From Actinomycetes bacterium (GTDB taxonomy: Bacteria; Actinomycetota; Actinomycetes; Propionibacteriales; Propionibacteriaceae), in NCBI GenBank assembly GCA_023432725.1, contig JAEYUH010000231.1, forward strand, positions 1 through 6,664: 6,664 nucleotides of DNA. Reading direction: 5' to 3'. Shown piece after piece: positions 1 to 5,042 of the stretch. How positions within the stretch are numbered: the stretch's first letter is position 1; every line of letters starts with the position of its first letter. The position numbers were made by a program, and so were the translations under genes. Under the pieces are notes generated by a model. It saw only the letters and a program-made list of their open reading frames with translations. It made no database searches and was not told where the DNA came from.

Positions 1-170
1 GCCCGCACCGTGGCCGCCGCCCAGTCGTCCCAGGCCTGCAGGTGGAGGTCGGTGCCGCACAGTCCCGCCCGCAGCACCCTCACCTTCACCTGGCTCGGTC
101 CGCAATCCGGCTCGGGCCGATCCACCAGTTCCAGACCGGGACCTGCCGCCAGCTTGGCCAGCGCCCTCAT
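1..170 (-). CDS. tdh: L-threonine 3-dehydrogenase, N-terminal part (cut by window edge)
   Basis: This is the start of a zinc-dependent medium-chain dehydrogenase that would oxidise L-threonine to 2-amino-3-ketobutyrate with NAD+ in the cytoplasm. Only 56 codons are inside the window. The visible part begins MRALAKL and carries CGTDLH at residues 38-43 followed by WDDW at 47-50. From recall of E. coli Tdh, the start (MKALSKL), the zinc ligand Cys38, Thr40 and His43 and the following WDEW segment fall at the same positions. The ATG at 170 is preceded by a strong GGAGGTG ribosome site (174-180). The gene lies downstream of the RDD gene on the same strand but behind a terminator, so it probably has its own promoter. 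A different zinc alcohol dehydrogenase remains possible because the NAD-binding domain is not visible. In many bacteria kbl lies next to tdh, which could be looked for outside the window. Confidence 0.83.
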   Translation of the reverse strand, partial: MRALAKLAAGPGLELVDRPEPDCGPSQVKVRVLRAGLCGTDLHLQAWDDWAAATVR

Positions 171-218
171 CGACACCTCCGTTTCGCCACCCCATCATCG
201 CCCAGGCGCGCCGGGAGA

Positions 219-255
219 GGAAAAACGACGAAGGGCCCCGGCGGTGCCGGGGCCC
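219..255 (-). terminator. Rho-independent terminator after the RDD gene
   Basis: A perfect 10-bp inverted repeat, GGGCCCCGGC (233-242) and GCCGGGGCCC (246-255), is separated by only 3 bases. On the minus strand it is followed by a T-rich run that includes five consecutive T (complement of 221-225). It begins 15 bases past the stop of the RDD gene and ends before tdh, so it should separate the two transcription units. Confidence 0.85.
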
Positions 256-269
256 AACGGGTAGTCACG

Positions 270-1160
270 TCACCGCGGCGGCGTGATGTTCCAGTCGAAG
301 TTGCCGGCGTTGGGGTCGCGGGAGTTGTCGACGACCACCGTCTTCAGCAGCTTGTCCGCGATCGTCTGGCGCTTGGAGTCCCACAGCGGGAACAGCCAGC
401 CGATGTAGCAGATGATCGAGTCGATGATGTGCGCGAACTGGCGGATGATGCCGTTGCTCACGCCGATCGGCTGCCCGGTCTCCTCGCTGATCAGCTTGGT
501 CTTGGCGATGCTGCGGCCGAAGGTGACACCGGTGGTGCCGCTCTTGTAACCGAGGAAGACCCACCACCCGATCCCGAGCAGGGTGGACAGGACGTTCCCG
601 ATGCCCGAGCCCGCGATGTTGCCGATGATGCCGGTGACCAGGCCGATGGCGAGGGCCGGGGCGACGTAGTCGATCAGGCCGCCGAGGGCACGCTTGGGCC
701 AGTCGACGAGGGCGGCGCCCCCGACGGTCGGAACCGTGGCCGGCACAGGGGTCGGCTGGTACGGCGGCGGGGCCGGCGGGTAGCCGCCCGGCTGGCCGTA
801 GGGGTCGGTCGGCTGCCCGTAACCGGCGACCGGAGGCTGGCCGTAGCCGCCGGCCGGCGGCTGGCCGTAGGGATCGGACGGCGGCTGGCCGTAGGGGCCG
901 CCGGCCTGCGGGTAGGGAGTCTGGTAGCCCGCCGCAGGAGACTGGCCGTACGGGTCGGCGGGGGACGGCGAGTAGCCACCGGTGGGCGGCAGGTTGAGAT
1001 CCGGGGCGGGGGGGTTGTAGCCGCCCGCTGAGGCCCCCGGGTCGGGGCTGAACGGTGCGGCCGAGGACTGATCCGCAGCAGGGTCGGGGTCGACGGGACG
1101 CTCCGGCGGGACGGCGTTGCCGCCGTCCTCGTTCCTGGGCGGCCAGTTCTGGTCAGACAT
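270..1160 (-). CDS. RDD family membrane protein with long YGQP-rich N-terminus
   Basis: A 296-residue protein in two parts. Residues 1-150 are hydrophilic, rich in Pro, Gly, Tyr and Gln, with repeated (P/G)YGQ(P/S) units between about 70 and 124. Residues 151-280 form an RDD domain: RALGGLIDY at 157-165 opens the first membrane helix (about 163-183), a second helix spans about 186-207, and a third spans about 243-260. The loop between helices two and three has the usual GxTxG...TG...R pattern, and TIADKLLKTVVV (266-277) is a typical RDD ending. RDD proteins are integral membrane proteins of mostly unknown role; some have been linked to ion transport or stress. The low-complexity N-terminus is common in actinobacterial members and is expected to face the cytoplasm. 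ATG at 1160 has GGAGGGAG at 1171-1178. The gene is divergent from the DUF2752 gene and ends before a terminator. The family call is firm, but the function is unknown. Confidence 0.87.
   Translation of the reverse strand: MSDQNWPPRNEDGGNAVPPERPVDPDPAADQSSAAPFSPDPGASAGGYNPPAPDLNLPPTGGYSPSPADPYGQSPAAGYQTPYPQAGGPYGQPPSDPYGQPPAGGYGQPPVAGYGQPTDPYGQPGGYPPAPPPYQPTPVPATVPTVGGAALVDWPKRALGGLIDYVAPALAIGLVTGIIGNIAGSGIGNVLSTLLGIGWWVFLGYKSGTTGVTFGRSIAKTKLISEETGQPIGVSNGIIRQFAHIIDSIICYIGWLFPLWDSKRQTIADKLLKTVVVDNSRDPNAGNFDWNITPPR
783..953 (-). repeat. YGQP-coding repeat region inside the RDD gene
   Basis: Residues 70-126 of the RDD protein contain six (P/G)YGQ(P/S) units, at about 70, 89, 97, 105, 113 and 120. 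They are visible on the plus strand as recurring ctggccgta words. Spacing is irregular (7-19 residues), so this is a degenerate protein repeat, not an exact DNA tandem repeat. It is likely disordered and could vary in copy number between strains. Confidence 0.75.
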
Positions 1161-1187
1161 CAGGATTGTCTCCCTCCGGTGTTAGTA

Positions 1188-1216
1188 ATCGGAATCCTAG
1201 ACACACGTGCGGTCAA
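1188..1216 (-). promoter_or_regulatory. Possible promoter of the RDD gene
   Basis: On the minus strand, TTGACC (1211-1216) resembles a -35 element. With a 17-base spacer the -10 position reads TCCGAT (1188-1193). The predicted start near 1181 would give a leader of about 20 bases that just contains the Shine-Dalgarno site. An alternative -10, TAGGAT (1194-1199), lies too close to this -35. The call rests on motif reading only. Confidence 0.3.
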
Positions 1217-1248
1217 ACGGCAGGGGTCCCGCGGCCGACCCGGCAGGC

Positions 1249-1254
1249 GATAAT
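1249..1254 (+). promoter_or_regulatory. Possible -10 element for a leaderless DUF2752 transcript
   Basis: GATAAT stands out in this very GC-rich region and lies 6 bases before the GTG at 1261. That would place the transcription start on or next to the start codon. No convincing -35 is seen, and no good ribosome binding site precedes this GTG. This fits leaderless mRNA, which is common in actinobacteria, but it is inference. Confidence 0.35.
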
Positions 1255-1260
1255 GGCCGG

Positions 1261-1665
1261 GTGTCGTCCACAGCACCCGGCCGGGTGGGCTTCTCCGCTG
1301 CCGGCGCGCTCCGCTCCGCGGCCTGGTTCGCGGGCGTGGGTGGTGCGCTTGGTGCCGTGCATGCCCTGACCGGGTGGGGATTGCCCTGCCCGTGGCGAGC
1401 GCTCACCGGCACGCTGTGCCCGCTCTGCGGTGGCACCACGATGGCGTCCCGGCTGCTGGTCGGCGACCTCGGCGGCGCGTGGGCGGCCAACCCGTTCGTG
1501 CTGGTGTTGCTGGGGCTGGCGGGCGTGGCGGTGGTGGCGTGGACCGTGGAGGCGCTCGGCGGGCCGGCCGTCCGTCCTCCGGCACGGGTGCGCTCGGGGC
1601 GCCTGTGGTGGGGGCTGCTCGCCGGTGCGGCCGCCGCGTTCACGGTGTGGCGCAACCTGGCCTGA
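1261..1665 (+). CDS. DUF2752 family small membrane protein
   Basis: From the GTG at 1261 this is a 134-residue protein. It shows the DUF2752 signature: LPCPWRALTG (41-50), CPLCGGTT (53-60), GDL (68-70) and NP (77-78). The paired cysteine motifs lie between a first hydrophobic segment (about 14-37) and two later ones (about 77-100 and 114-130); the protein ends in a WRNL motif typical of the family. The function of DUF2752 is not known; the conserved cysteines suggest metal binding or a disulfide. The reading frame also has a GTG at 1207, which would add 18 residues of poorly ordered sequence. I prefer 1261 because a GATAAT box sits 6 bases before it and because the extension would run back over the divergent promoter region. 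The gene is divergent from the RDD gene. It ends 183 bases before the next gene, with a hairpin just after the stop. Confidence 0.83.
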   Translation: MSSTAPGRVGFSAAGALRSAAWFAGVGGALGAVHALTGWGLPCPWRALTGTLCPLCGGTTMASRLLVGDLGGAWAANPFVLVLLGLAGVAVVAWTVEALGGPAVRPPARVRSGRLWWGLLAGAAAAFTVWRNLA

Positions 1666-1673
1666 GCGCGGCA

Positions 1674-1704
1674 GGAGGCTCGGGGCCCCTCCGCCCAAGC
1701 CTCC
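1674..1704 (+). terminator. Hairpin after the DUF2752 gene, possible terminator without T-run
   Basis: GGAGGCT (1674-1680) pairs with AGCCTCC (1698-1704). Inside it GGGC (1683-1686) pairs with GCCC (1693-1696) around a 6-base loop. The hairpin starts 8 bases past the stop codon. No T-run follows, so any termination would be of the GC-hairpin-only kind suggested for actinobacteria. The rest of the gap to 1779 shows nothing clear. Confidence 0.4.
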
Positions 1705-1786
1705 GCCGGCCCGCACACCCCCCACCTGCGAGCGTGCCGCCACGATCCCAGCGCAAGGAGTGGACAGCAATCGCCGGATTTGCACC

Positions 1787-1815
1787 TGACAAGCCCAACC
1801 CGGGGTACCTTGTCA
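1787..1815 (+). promoter_or_regulatory. Inverted repeat over the likely promoter of the regulator-glbO unit
   Basis: TGACAAG (1787-1793) and CTTGTCA (1809-1815) are perfect 7-base inverted copies, 15 bases apart, with arm centres 22 bases apart (about two helical turns). Between and beside them lie a GGTACC palindrome (1804-1809) and weak promoter-like words: TTGCAC at 1780 or CTGACA at 1786 as -35, and TACCTT at 1806 or TGTCAT at 1811 as -10. Whichever pair is used, the arms cover core promoter positions. It could be an operator for the downstream Crp/Fnr-like regulator itself. It does not match the FNR (TTGAT-N4-ATCAA) or CRP (TGTGA-N6-TCACA) consensus. Confidence 0.4.
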
Positions 1816-1848
1816 TGTGACGGGTCCCCCCACCCCGAGGAGGAAGGT

Positions 1849-2571
1849 ATGGCTATCGAAGGCGCGTTCGGCCATGCCAGCCGTAGCCTCCAGCTGCTGC
1901 TGGAGGCCTACGCCGGCGCGCGACTCCCTGACTGGTCGGTCTTCGCCGGCACGCTGCGCCTGGTTCGTCTCCCGGTCGGCGAGGTGCTCTTCCGGGCCGG
2001 CGAGGCGCACCCGTACCTGTACCTGGTGCATTCAGGGTTGACCAGGGCGCAGGCCACGACCGCCAGCGGCCACACCTCGACCGTGTTCTTCTCCGAGGAG
2101 GGTGACATCCTGGCCAGCATGACCTCGCTCTCCCCGCGCTCGGTTCGGCGGGTGTACGAGCGGGGCCTTCACCCCCGGCTCGAAGACCTCGAGGTAGCGG
2201 TGGCGGGCAGGTCACTGCACACCATCAGCGCCGTGGAGCCCACCACCCTGATGCGCGGCGACTACCGGATGGTCGAGCGGCTGGCGCAGGAGCACCACTC
2301 GTGGGCGACCATGGTCGCCGCGATCTCCACCGTCTACGCGATGACGCAGCAGGCGGACGCGATCTGGTCCCGCGACACCCCGGAGGACCGCTACCGCAGC
2401 CTGCTCAAGGACCGGCCGAACCTGATCTCCCGACTCACCCAGCGCGACCTGGCGTCCCTGCTGAACGTCACCGAGACGACGATGTCGCGGATCGCCAAGC
2501 GGGTGCGCGGCCTCCCCGAGGACGACCTCGCCGCGGACTTCTTCGAGCCGCGCGACACAATGGCACGGTGA
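1849..2571 (+). CDS. Crp/Fnr family transcriptional regulator, cysteine-free
   Basis: A 240-residue cytoplasmic DNA-binding regulator. Residues about 30-145 form a cyclic-nucleotide-binding-like beta-roll (LPVGEVLFRAGE at 41-52, YLYLVHSGL at 56-64, GDI at 85-87). A long helix follows at about 140-175, then TPEDRYRSLL (177-186) and a winged helix-turn-helix at about 196-219 (LTQRDLASLLNVTETTMSRI). The GEMSLL...RSA phosphate-binding signature of cAMP-responsive members is absent, and there is no cysteine anywhere, so neither cAMP sensing nor an FNR-type iron-sulfur cluster is supported. The stretch between GDI and the last beta-strands is about 20 residues longer than in E. coli Crp. The ATG at 1849 follows AGGAGG (1838-1843) at ideal spacing; upstream in-frame starts lack such a site. 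Its stop overlaps the start of glbO by four bases, so the two are translationally coupled, and it may control that hemoglobin and itself. The ligand is unknown. Confidence 0.86.
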   Translation: MAIEGAFGHASRSLQLLLEAYAGARLPDWSVFAGTLRLVRLPVGEVLFRAGEAHPYLYLVHSGLTRAQATTASGHTSTVFFSEEGDILASMTSLSPRSVRRVYERGLHPRLEDLEVAVAGRSLHTISAVEPTTLMRGDYRMVERLAQEHHSWATMVAAISTVYAMTQQADAIWSRDTPEDRYRSLLKDRPNLISRLTQRDLASLLNVTETTMSRIAKRVRGLPEDDLAADFFEPRDTMAR

Positions 2572-2957
2572 CACAGACCGGAACTGAGAGCCTCTACGAC
2601 AGGGTCGGAGGCCACGACACCTTCGTCAGGCTGGTGGACGCGTTCTATGCCGGGGTCGCCGACGACCCGCAGTTGCGTGCGCTGTACCCCGAGGAGGACC
2701 TCACCGCGGCGAACCTGCGGCTGCGCATGTTCCTCGAGCAGTACTGGGGCGGCCCGCACACCTACTCCGAGCAGCGTGGCCACCCGCGGTTGAGGATCCG
2801 GCACGCCCCCTACGCCGTCACACCGACCCAGGCCGAGCGGTGGCTGCGGCACATGAACGCGGCCCTGGAGTCGCTCGACCTTCCCGCCGCAGAGCTGGCG
2901 GAGTTCCGTGACTACGTCACCCGCGCGGCGTCCTTCATGGTCAACGCCTTCGAGTAA
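2568..2957 (+). CDS. glbO: Group II truncated hemoglobin (HbO type)
   Basis: A 129-residue 2-on-2 globin that binds heme, and hence O2 and other small gases, in the cytoplasm. It aligns from recall with Mycobacterium tuberculosis HbO at a constant offset of four. The proximal histidine F8 is His79 (in RHAPY), Tyr B10 is Tyr27, Tyr CD1 is Tyr40 (in LYPEEDL) and Trp G8 is Trp92. The core segment FLEQYWGG (55-62), followed by YSEQRGHPRLR (66-76), is nearly invariant in this subgroup. Length is normal (HbO is 128 residues). The start is a GTG at 2568 that shares GTGA with the regulator's stop; no separate strong ribosome site is seen, so translation is probably coupled. Family members have been tied to oxygen or peroxide chemistry and interaction with terminal oxidases or lipids. 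Which applies here is unknown. All heme-pocket residues are intact, so the gene looks functional. Confidence 0.95.
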   Translation: MTQTGTESLYDRVGGHDTFVRLVDAFYAGVADDPQLRALYPEEDLTAANLRLRMFLEQYWGGPHTYSEQRGHPRLRIRHAPYAVTPTQAERWLRHMNAALESLDLPAAELAEFRDYVTRAASFMVNAFE

Positions 2958-2968
2958 CCCCGCGGGGT
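2957..2968. repeat. 12-base palindrome between convergent stop codons
   Basis: ACCCCGCGGGGT is a perfect palindrome that spans the whole 10-base gap between the glbO stop (TAA, 2955-2957) and the stop of the opposing membrane-protein gene (TCA on this strand, 2968-2970). It could form a short GC hairpin in either transcript, but there is no T-run, so a terminator role is uncertain. Confidence 0.4.
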
Positions 2969-3759
2969 CAGGACGCGGTAGTCGGCTCGGCCTGGCCGCC
3001 GGCGGTCGGGGGCGGCGTTGCGCCGTCGGGCTGCTGGGGCTCCCCGGTCGGCCCGGTGGTCGGCTCGCCGGTCGCCGGTTCGGAGGGCTCCGCTGTCGGC
3101 TCGGGCGCTACGGTCTGCGACGGTGTCGGCGTCGGGGTGGGGCTCGGCGTCGGAGTGGGCGTGGGGGTCGCGCTGGGCTCGGGGGTCGGCTCGGGGGCCG
3201 GCGGCTGGCGGTCCGGTCGGGTCACCTGCCCGACGGTGGTTCCCGAGCCGCCGTCGAGCGAGCGGCCGAGAGCAAGCTCCAGGCCGGTGATCGCCACGAA
3301 GGCCAGCGCGAAGATCGCCACCGCGCCGACCAGCACCCTGCGGCCGACGGCCCGCCAGGTCCTGGCACGATCGCCGGGGTCGCGGACCGGGCCCCGGGGA
3401 ACCGGACCCATCGTGCCCGGGTCGTGGTGGTCGACGACCAGGTCGATGCCGTCGCCGGGATCCACCCCCGCGGACGGGTCTGCGCCCCGCACCCGCTCCC
3501 AACCGCGCTTCATCACGGTTCCCACCCGCCGGCTGGTGCGGTCGAGGCCAGCGGTGTAGAGAGTCCCCGCCACCGCGCCCACGATGCTGGCCAGGGAGGC
3601 ACCGATGATCGTGCCGGCGGTGCCGAGGGTGGAGCCGAGGTAGGCGGCGGTGGCTGCGGCCAGCGCGCTGCCGACCAGCTGGGGGAGCGAGAACTGGACC
3701 TTCACGGGTTCCCGGGTCTCGGGTTCGCCCTCACCTGGCGGTCTCGTCGTCTGTTCCAT
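2968..3759 (-). CDS. Uncharacterised membrane protein with Pro/Thr-rich tail
   Basis: A 263-residue protein with no recognised functional domain. Residues 18-27 (PVKVQFSLPQ) lead into a small-residue hydrophobic segment at about 28-69 rich in Gly and Ala (ATAAYLGSTLGTAGTIIGA within it). That segment is long enough for two membrane helices and looks like a glycine zipper. A charged region follows, RRVGTVMKRGWERVRG (77-92), then an acidic stretch (100-115) and a clear single membrane helix at about 141-165 (VLVGAVAIFALAFVAITG). The C-terminal third (about 185-263) is Pro/Thr/Glu-rich with a PTPTPTP run at about 196-217, probably disordered. Similar architectures are frequent hypothetical proteins in actinobacteria. 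The ATG at 3759 has GGAG at 3764-3767; longer frames upstream run into the glycosyltransferase gene and look spurious. It lies 44 bases downstream of that gene on the same strand, so the two are probably co-transcribed. Function unknown. Confidence 0.83.
   Translation of the reverse strand: MEQTTRPPGEGEPETREPVKVQFSLPQLVGSALAAATAAYLGSTLGTAGTIIGASLASIVGAVAGTLYTAGLDRTSRRVGTVMKRGWERVRGADPSAGVDPGDGIDLVVDHHDPGTMGPVPRGPVRDPGDRARTWRAVGRRVLVGAVAIFALAFVAITGLELALGRSLDGGSGTTVGQVTRPDRQPPAPEPTPEPSATPTPTPTPSPTPTPTPSQTVAPEPTAEPSEPATGEPTTGPTGEPQQPDGATPPPTAGGQAEPTTAS
3109..3174 (-). repeat. PTPT-coding low-complexity tract
   Basis: On the plus strand this reads as repeated gtcggc/gtgggc words and codes for alternating Pro and Thr (residues about 196-217 of the membrane protein). 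A similar but shorter tract occurs in the DUF3048 gene at about 6007-6045. Such tracts may change length by slippage and usually serve as flexible linkers. Confidence 0.6.
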
Positions 3760-3803
3760 GCTGCTCCGGGAGTCGAGGCTAGCCGACCGGCCCAAACCCG
3801 CCG

Positions 3804-4946
3804 TCAGGGCAGGACGCCGACCTGCTCGGCGATCAGCCGCGCGATCTGGCGCGCGGCGTCCGGTCGGGCCAGCCGGCTGCTGGCCTCGGCGACGGTCGCG
3901 CGCGCCTGCGGGTCGGCCACCCAGTGGCGCAGCACCGCGCGGGCGTCCGCGGCGCGCGGCGCCCACACCCCGGCACCGCCTTCCACCACGTAGTCGACGT
4001 TGCCGTCCTCCTGACCCGGCAGGCGCGAGTAGAGCACGATCGGCAGCCCGCAGATGAACGCCTCGCTGACGCTGCCGGGCCCGGCCTTGGTCACCATGAT
4101 GTCGGACGCGCGCATGAACTCCGCCATCTCACGGGTGAACCCGTAGATGTGGGCCGGCAGCTTCCAGTCCACCGCCAGCAGGTCCTCGCGCAGCGACTCG
4201 TTGCGGCCACAGATCACCACGAGGGTGGCCTTCAGGTCCGACTCGTTCAGTGCCTTCGCGATCCGCTTCACGCCGCCGAGACCGTCACCGCCGCCCACCA
4301 CCAGGATCACCGGCAGGTCGGTGGCCCAGCCCTTCTCACGGCGCCAGGCGTCCCGGTCGGGCAGCGGGCTGCGGAAGCGCTCGCTGACCGGGAGCCCGAC
4401 CACCCGCAGGTTGCCGGCGGGGATGCCGTACCTGATCCCGAGTTCCTTCGCCTGCTGGGTGGGCACCACCACGAGGTCGGCGCGGCGGTCGTACCAGAAG
4501 GCGTGGGTGGAGACCATGTCGGTGACCACCGTGATGAACGGCCGGGGAGCCTTGCGCATGGCGCGGGCGAGGTGGTTGTTGACCAGCGGGTGCACCGAGA
4601 CGATCAGGTCGGCCGGGTTCTCCTTGACGAGCCGCTTGGCGGCCTTGCGCAGGTACGGGTAGCTCAGGCTGGTGAGCGCGTCGGTCCGGGTGCGGCTGTT
4701 CGACACCTTCCACGACAGGCCCCAGGCCTGCGGCACCCGCGACATCGGGGGATAGATCTCGGGGGCCTTGTTCAGCGGCGCCGGGTAGTAGTCGCGGAAG
4801 AAGTCGACCATCTTCGGCTCGAACTGGCCGGGGAACTCCAGGTCCAGCGCCTCGATCAGCGCCTCGGTGGCGGAGCGGTGGCCGCCGCCGGTGTCCGAGA
4901 AGAGAAAGAGGATGCGCTTGCGGCCCGGTGTCGCCAGGTCAGTCAT
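3804..4946 (-). CDS. MGDG synthase/UgtP-like glycosyltransferase (GT28-type)
   Basis: A 380-residue GT-B fold enzyme expected to move a sugar from a nucleotide donor to a lipid acceptor at the inner face of the membrane. N-terminal acceptor domain: SDTGGGHRSA (17-26), the glycine-rich loop of this family; VSVHPLVNN (117-124); VTDM...HAFWY (141-152). Then VVGLPVSERF (182-191) marks the domain junction. C-terminal donor domain: VVGGGDG (216-222), VICGRN (244-249), GFT..M..FM..SD (269-282), TKAGPGSVSEA (286-296) and LPGQEDGNVDYVV (309-321), the nucleotide-sugar binding block. Length is in the family's normal range (about 370-400). The ATG at 4946 has GGAGG at 4951-4955; a longer frame reaching 5018 would run through the DUF3048 hairpin and adds sequence not expected before the RKRILFLFSDTGGGH start. 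The true acceptor (diacylglycerol or another envelope lipid) and sugar cannot be told from sequence. It probably shares a transcript with the downstream membrane protein. Confidence 0.9.
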   Translation of the reverse strand: MTDLATPGRKRILFLFSDTGGGHRSATEALIEALDLEFPGQFEPKMVDFFRDYYPAPLNKAPEIYPPMSRVPQAWGLSWKVSNSRTRTDALTSLSYPYLRKAAKRLVKENPADLIVSVHPLVNNHLARAMRKAPRPFITVVTDMVSTHAFWYDRRADLVVVPTQQAKELGIRYGIPAGNLRVVGLPVSERFRSPLPDRDAWRREKGWATDLPVILVVGGGDGLGGVKRIAKALNESDLKATLVVICGRNESLREDLLAVDWKLPAHIYGFTREMAEFMRASDIMVTKAGPGSVSEAFICGLPIVLYSRLPGQEDGNVDYVVEGGAGVWAPRAADARAVLRHWVADPQARATVAEASSRLARPDAARQIARLIAEQVGVLP

Positions 4947-5000
4947 CAGCCCTCCGTCAGCCAAGCCGTGCACCAGGTGGTTTCGTCCACAGCATTGCAC

Positions 5001-5042
5001 GATCCGCTCCCGCGCCACACCCGGGCGGCGCGGGCTCGGATC
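5001..5042 (-). terminator. Long stable hairpin overlapping the DUF3048 stop codon
   Basis: Outer arms GATCCG (5001-5006) and CGGATC (5037-5042) pair perfectly. Inner arms CCCGCGCC (5009-5016) and GGCGCGGG (5027-5034) also pair perfectly. They are separated by one symmetric 2x2 mismatch that reads AG opposite AG in the minus-strand RNA, that is a tandem G-A pair. The loop has 10 bases and contains CCCGGG. The stem begins inside the TGA of the DUF3048 gene. No T-run follows, so it may be a terminator of the GC-hairpin kind, a partial attenuator or a 3'-end protecting structure before the glycosyltransferase gene. Confidence 0.55.

Noticed and set aside
42..1031. Long plus-strand open frame antisense to the RDD gene
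   Set aside because: Its translation is Arg/Gly/Asp-rich low complexity with no recognisable domain, and the opposite strand encodes a clear RDD protein with ribosome site and terminator. It is a GC-driven shadow.
1816..1831. CRP-type half-site TGTGA upstream of the regulator
   Set aside because: No matching TCACA half-site occurs 6 bases later, so it is not a CRP box on sequence grounds.
1780..1848. Earlier start for the Crp/Fnr-like regulator (23 extra codons)
   Set aside because: The extension covers the inverted repeat and promoter-like words, and has no ribosome site. ATG 1849 has a near-perfect AGGAGG.
3109..3174. Tandem GTGGGC/GTCGGC words as a possible non-coding repeat or CRISPR-like array
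   Set aside because: They are short codon-scale repeats that encode Pro-Thr in a real gene; there are no spacers.
3760..3966. Upstream extension (69 codons) of the Pro/Thr-tailed membrane protein
   Set aside because: The extension lies over the end of the glycosyltransferase gene, is Arg/Pro-rich shadow sequence, and the ATG at 3759 has a suitable GGAG site.
2908..3993. Plus-strand frame overlapping the end of glbO and running over the membrane-protein gene
   Set aside because: It would overlap glbO out of frame and gives Arg/Gly-rich low-complexity sequence. The minus-strand gene has membrane helices and a ribosome site.
4947..5000. Nested short inverted repeats GTGCA/TGCAC and GTGG/CCAC before the glycosyltransferase as a tRNA-like or riboswitch structure
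   Set aside because: Stems are only 4-5 bp with no conserved tRNA or riboswitch bases recognisable. This is likely chance in GC-rich DNA.
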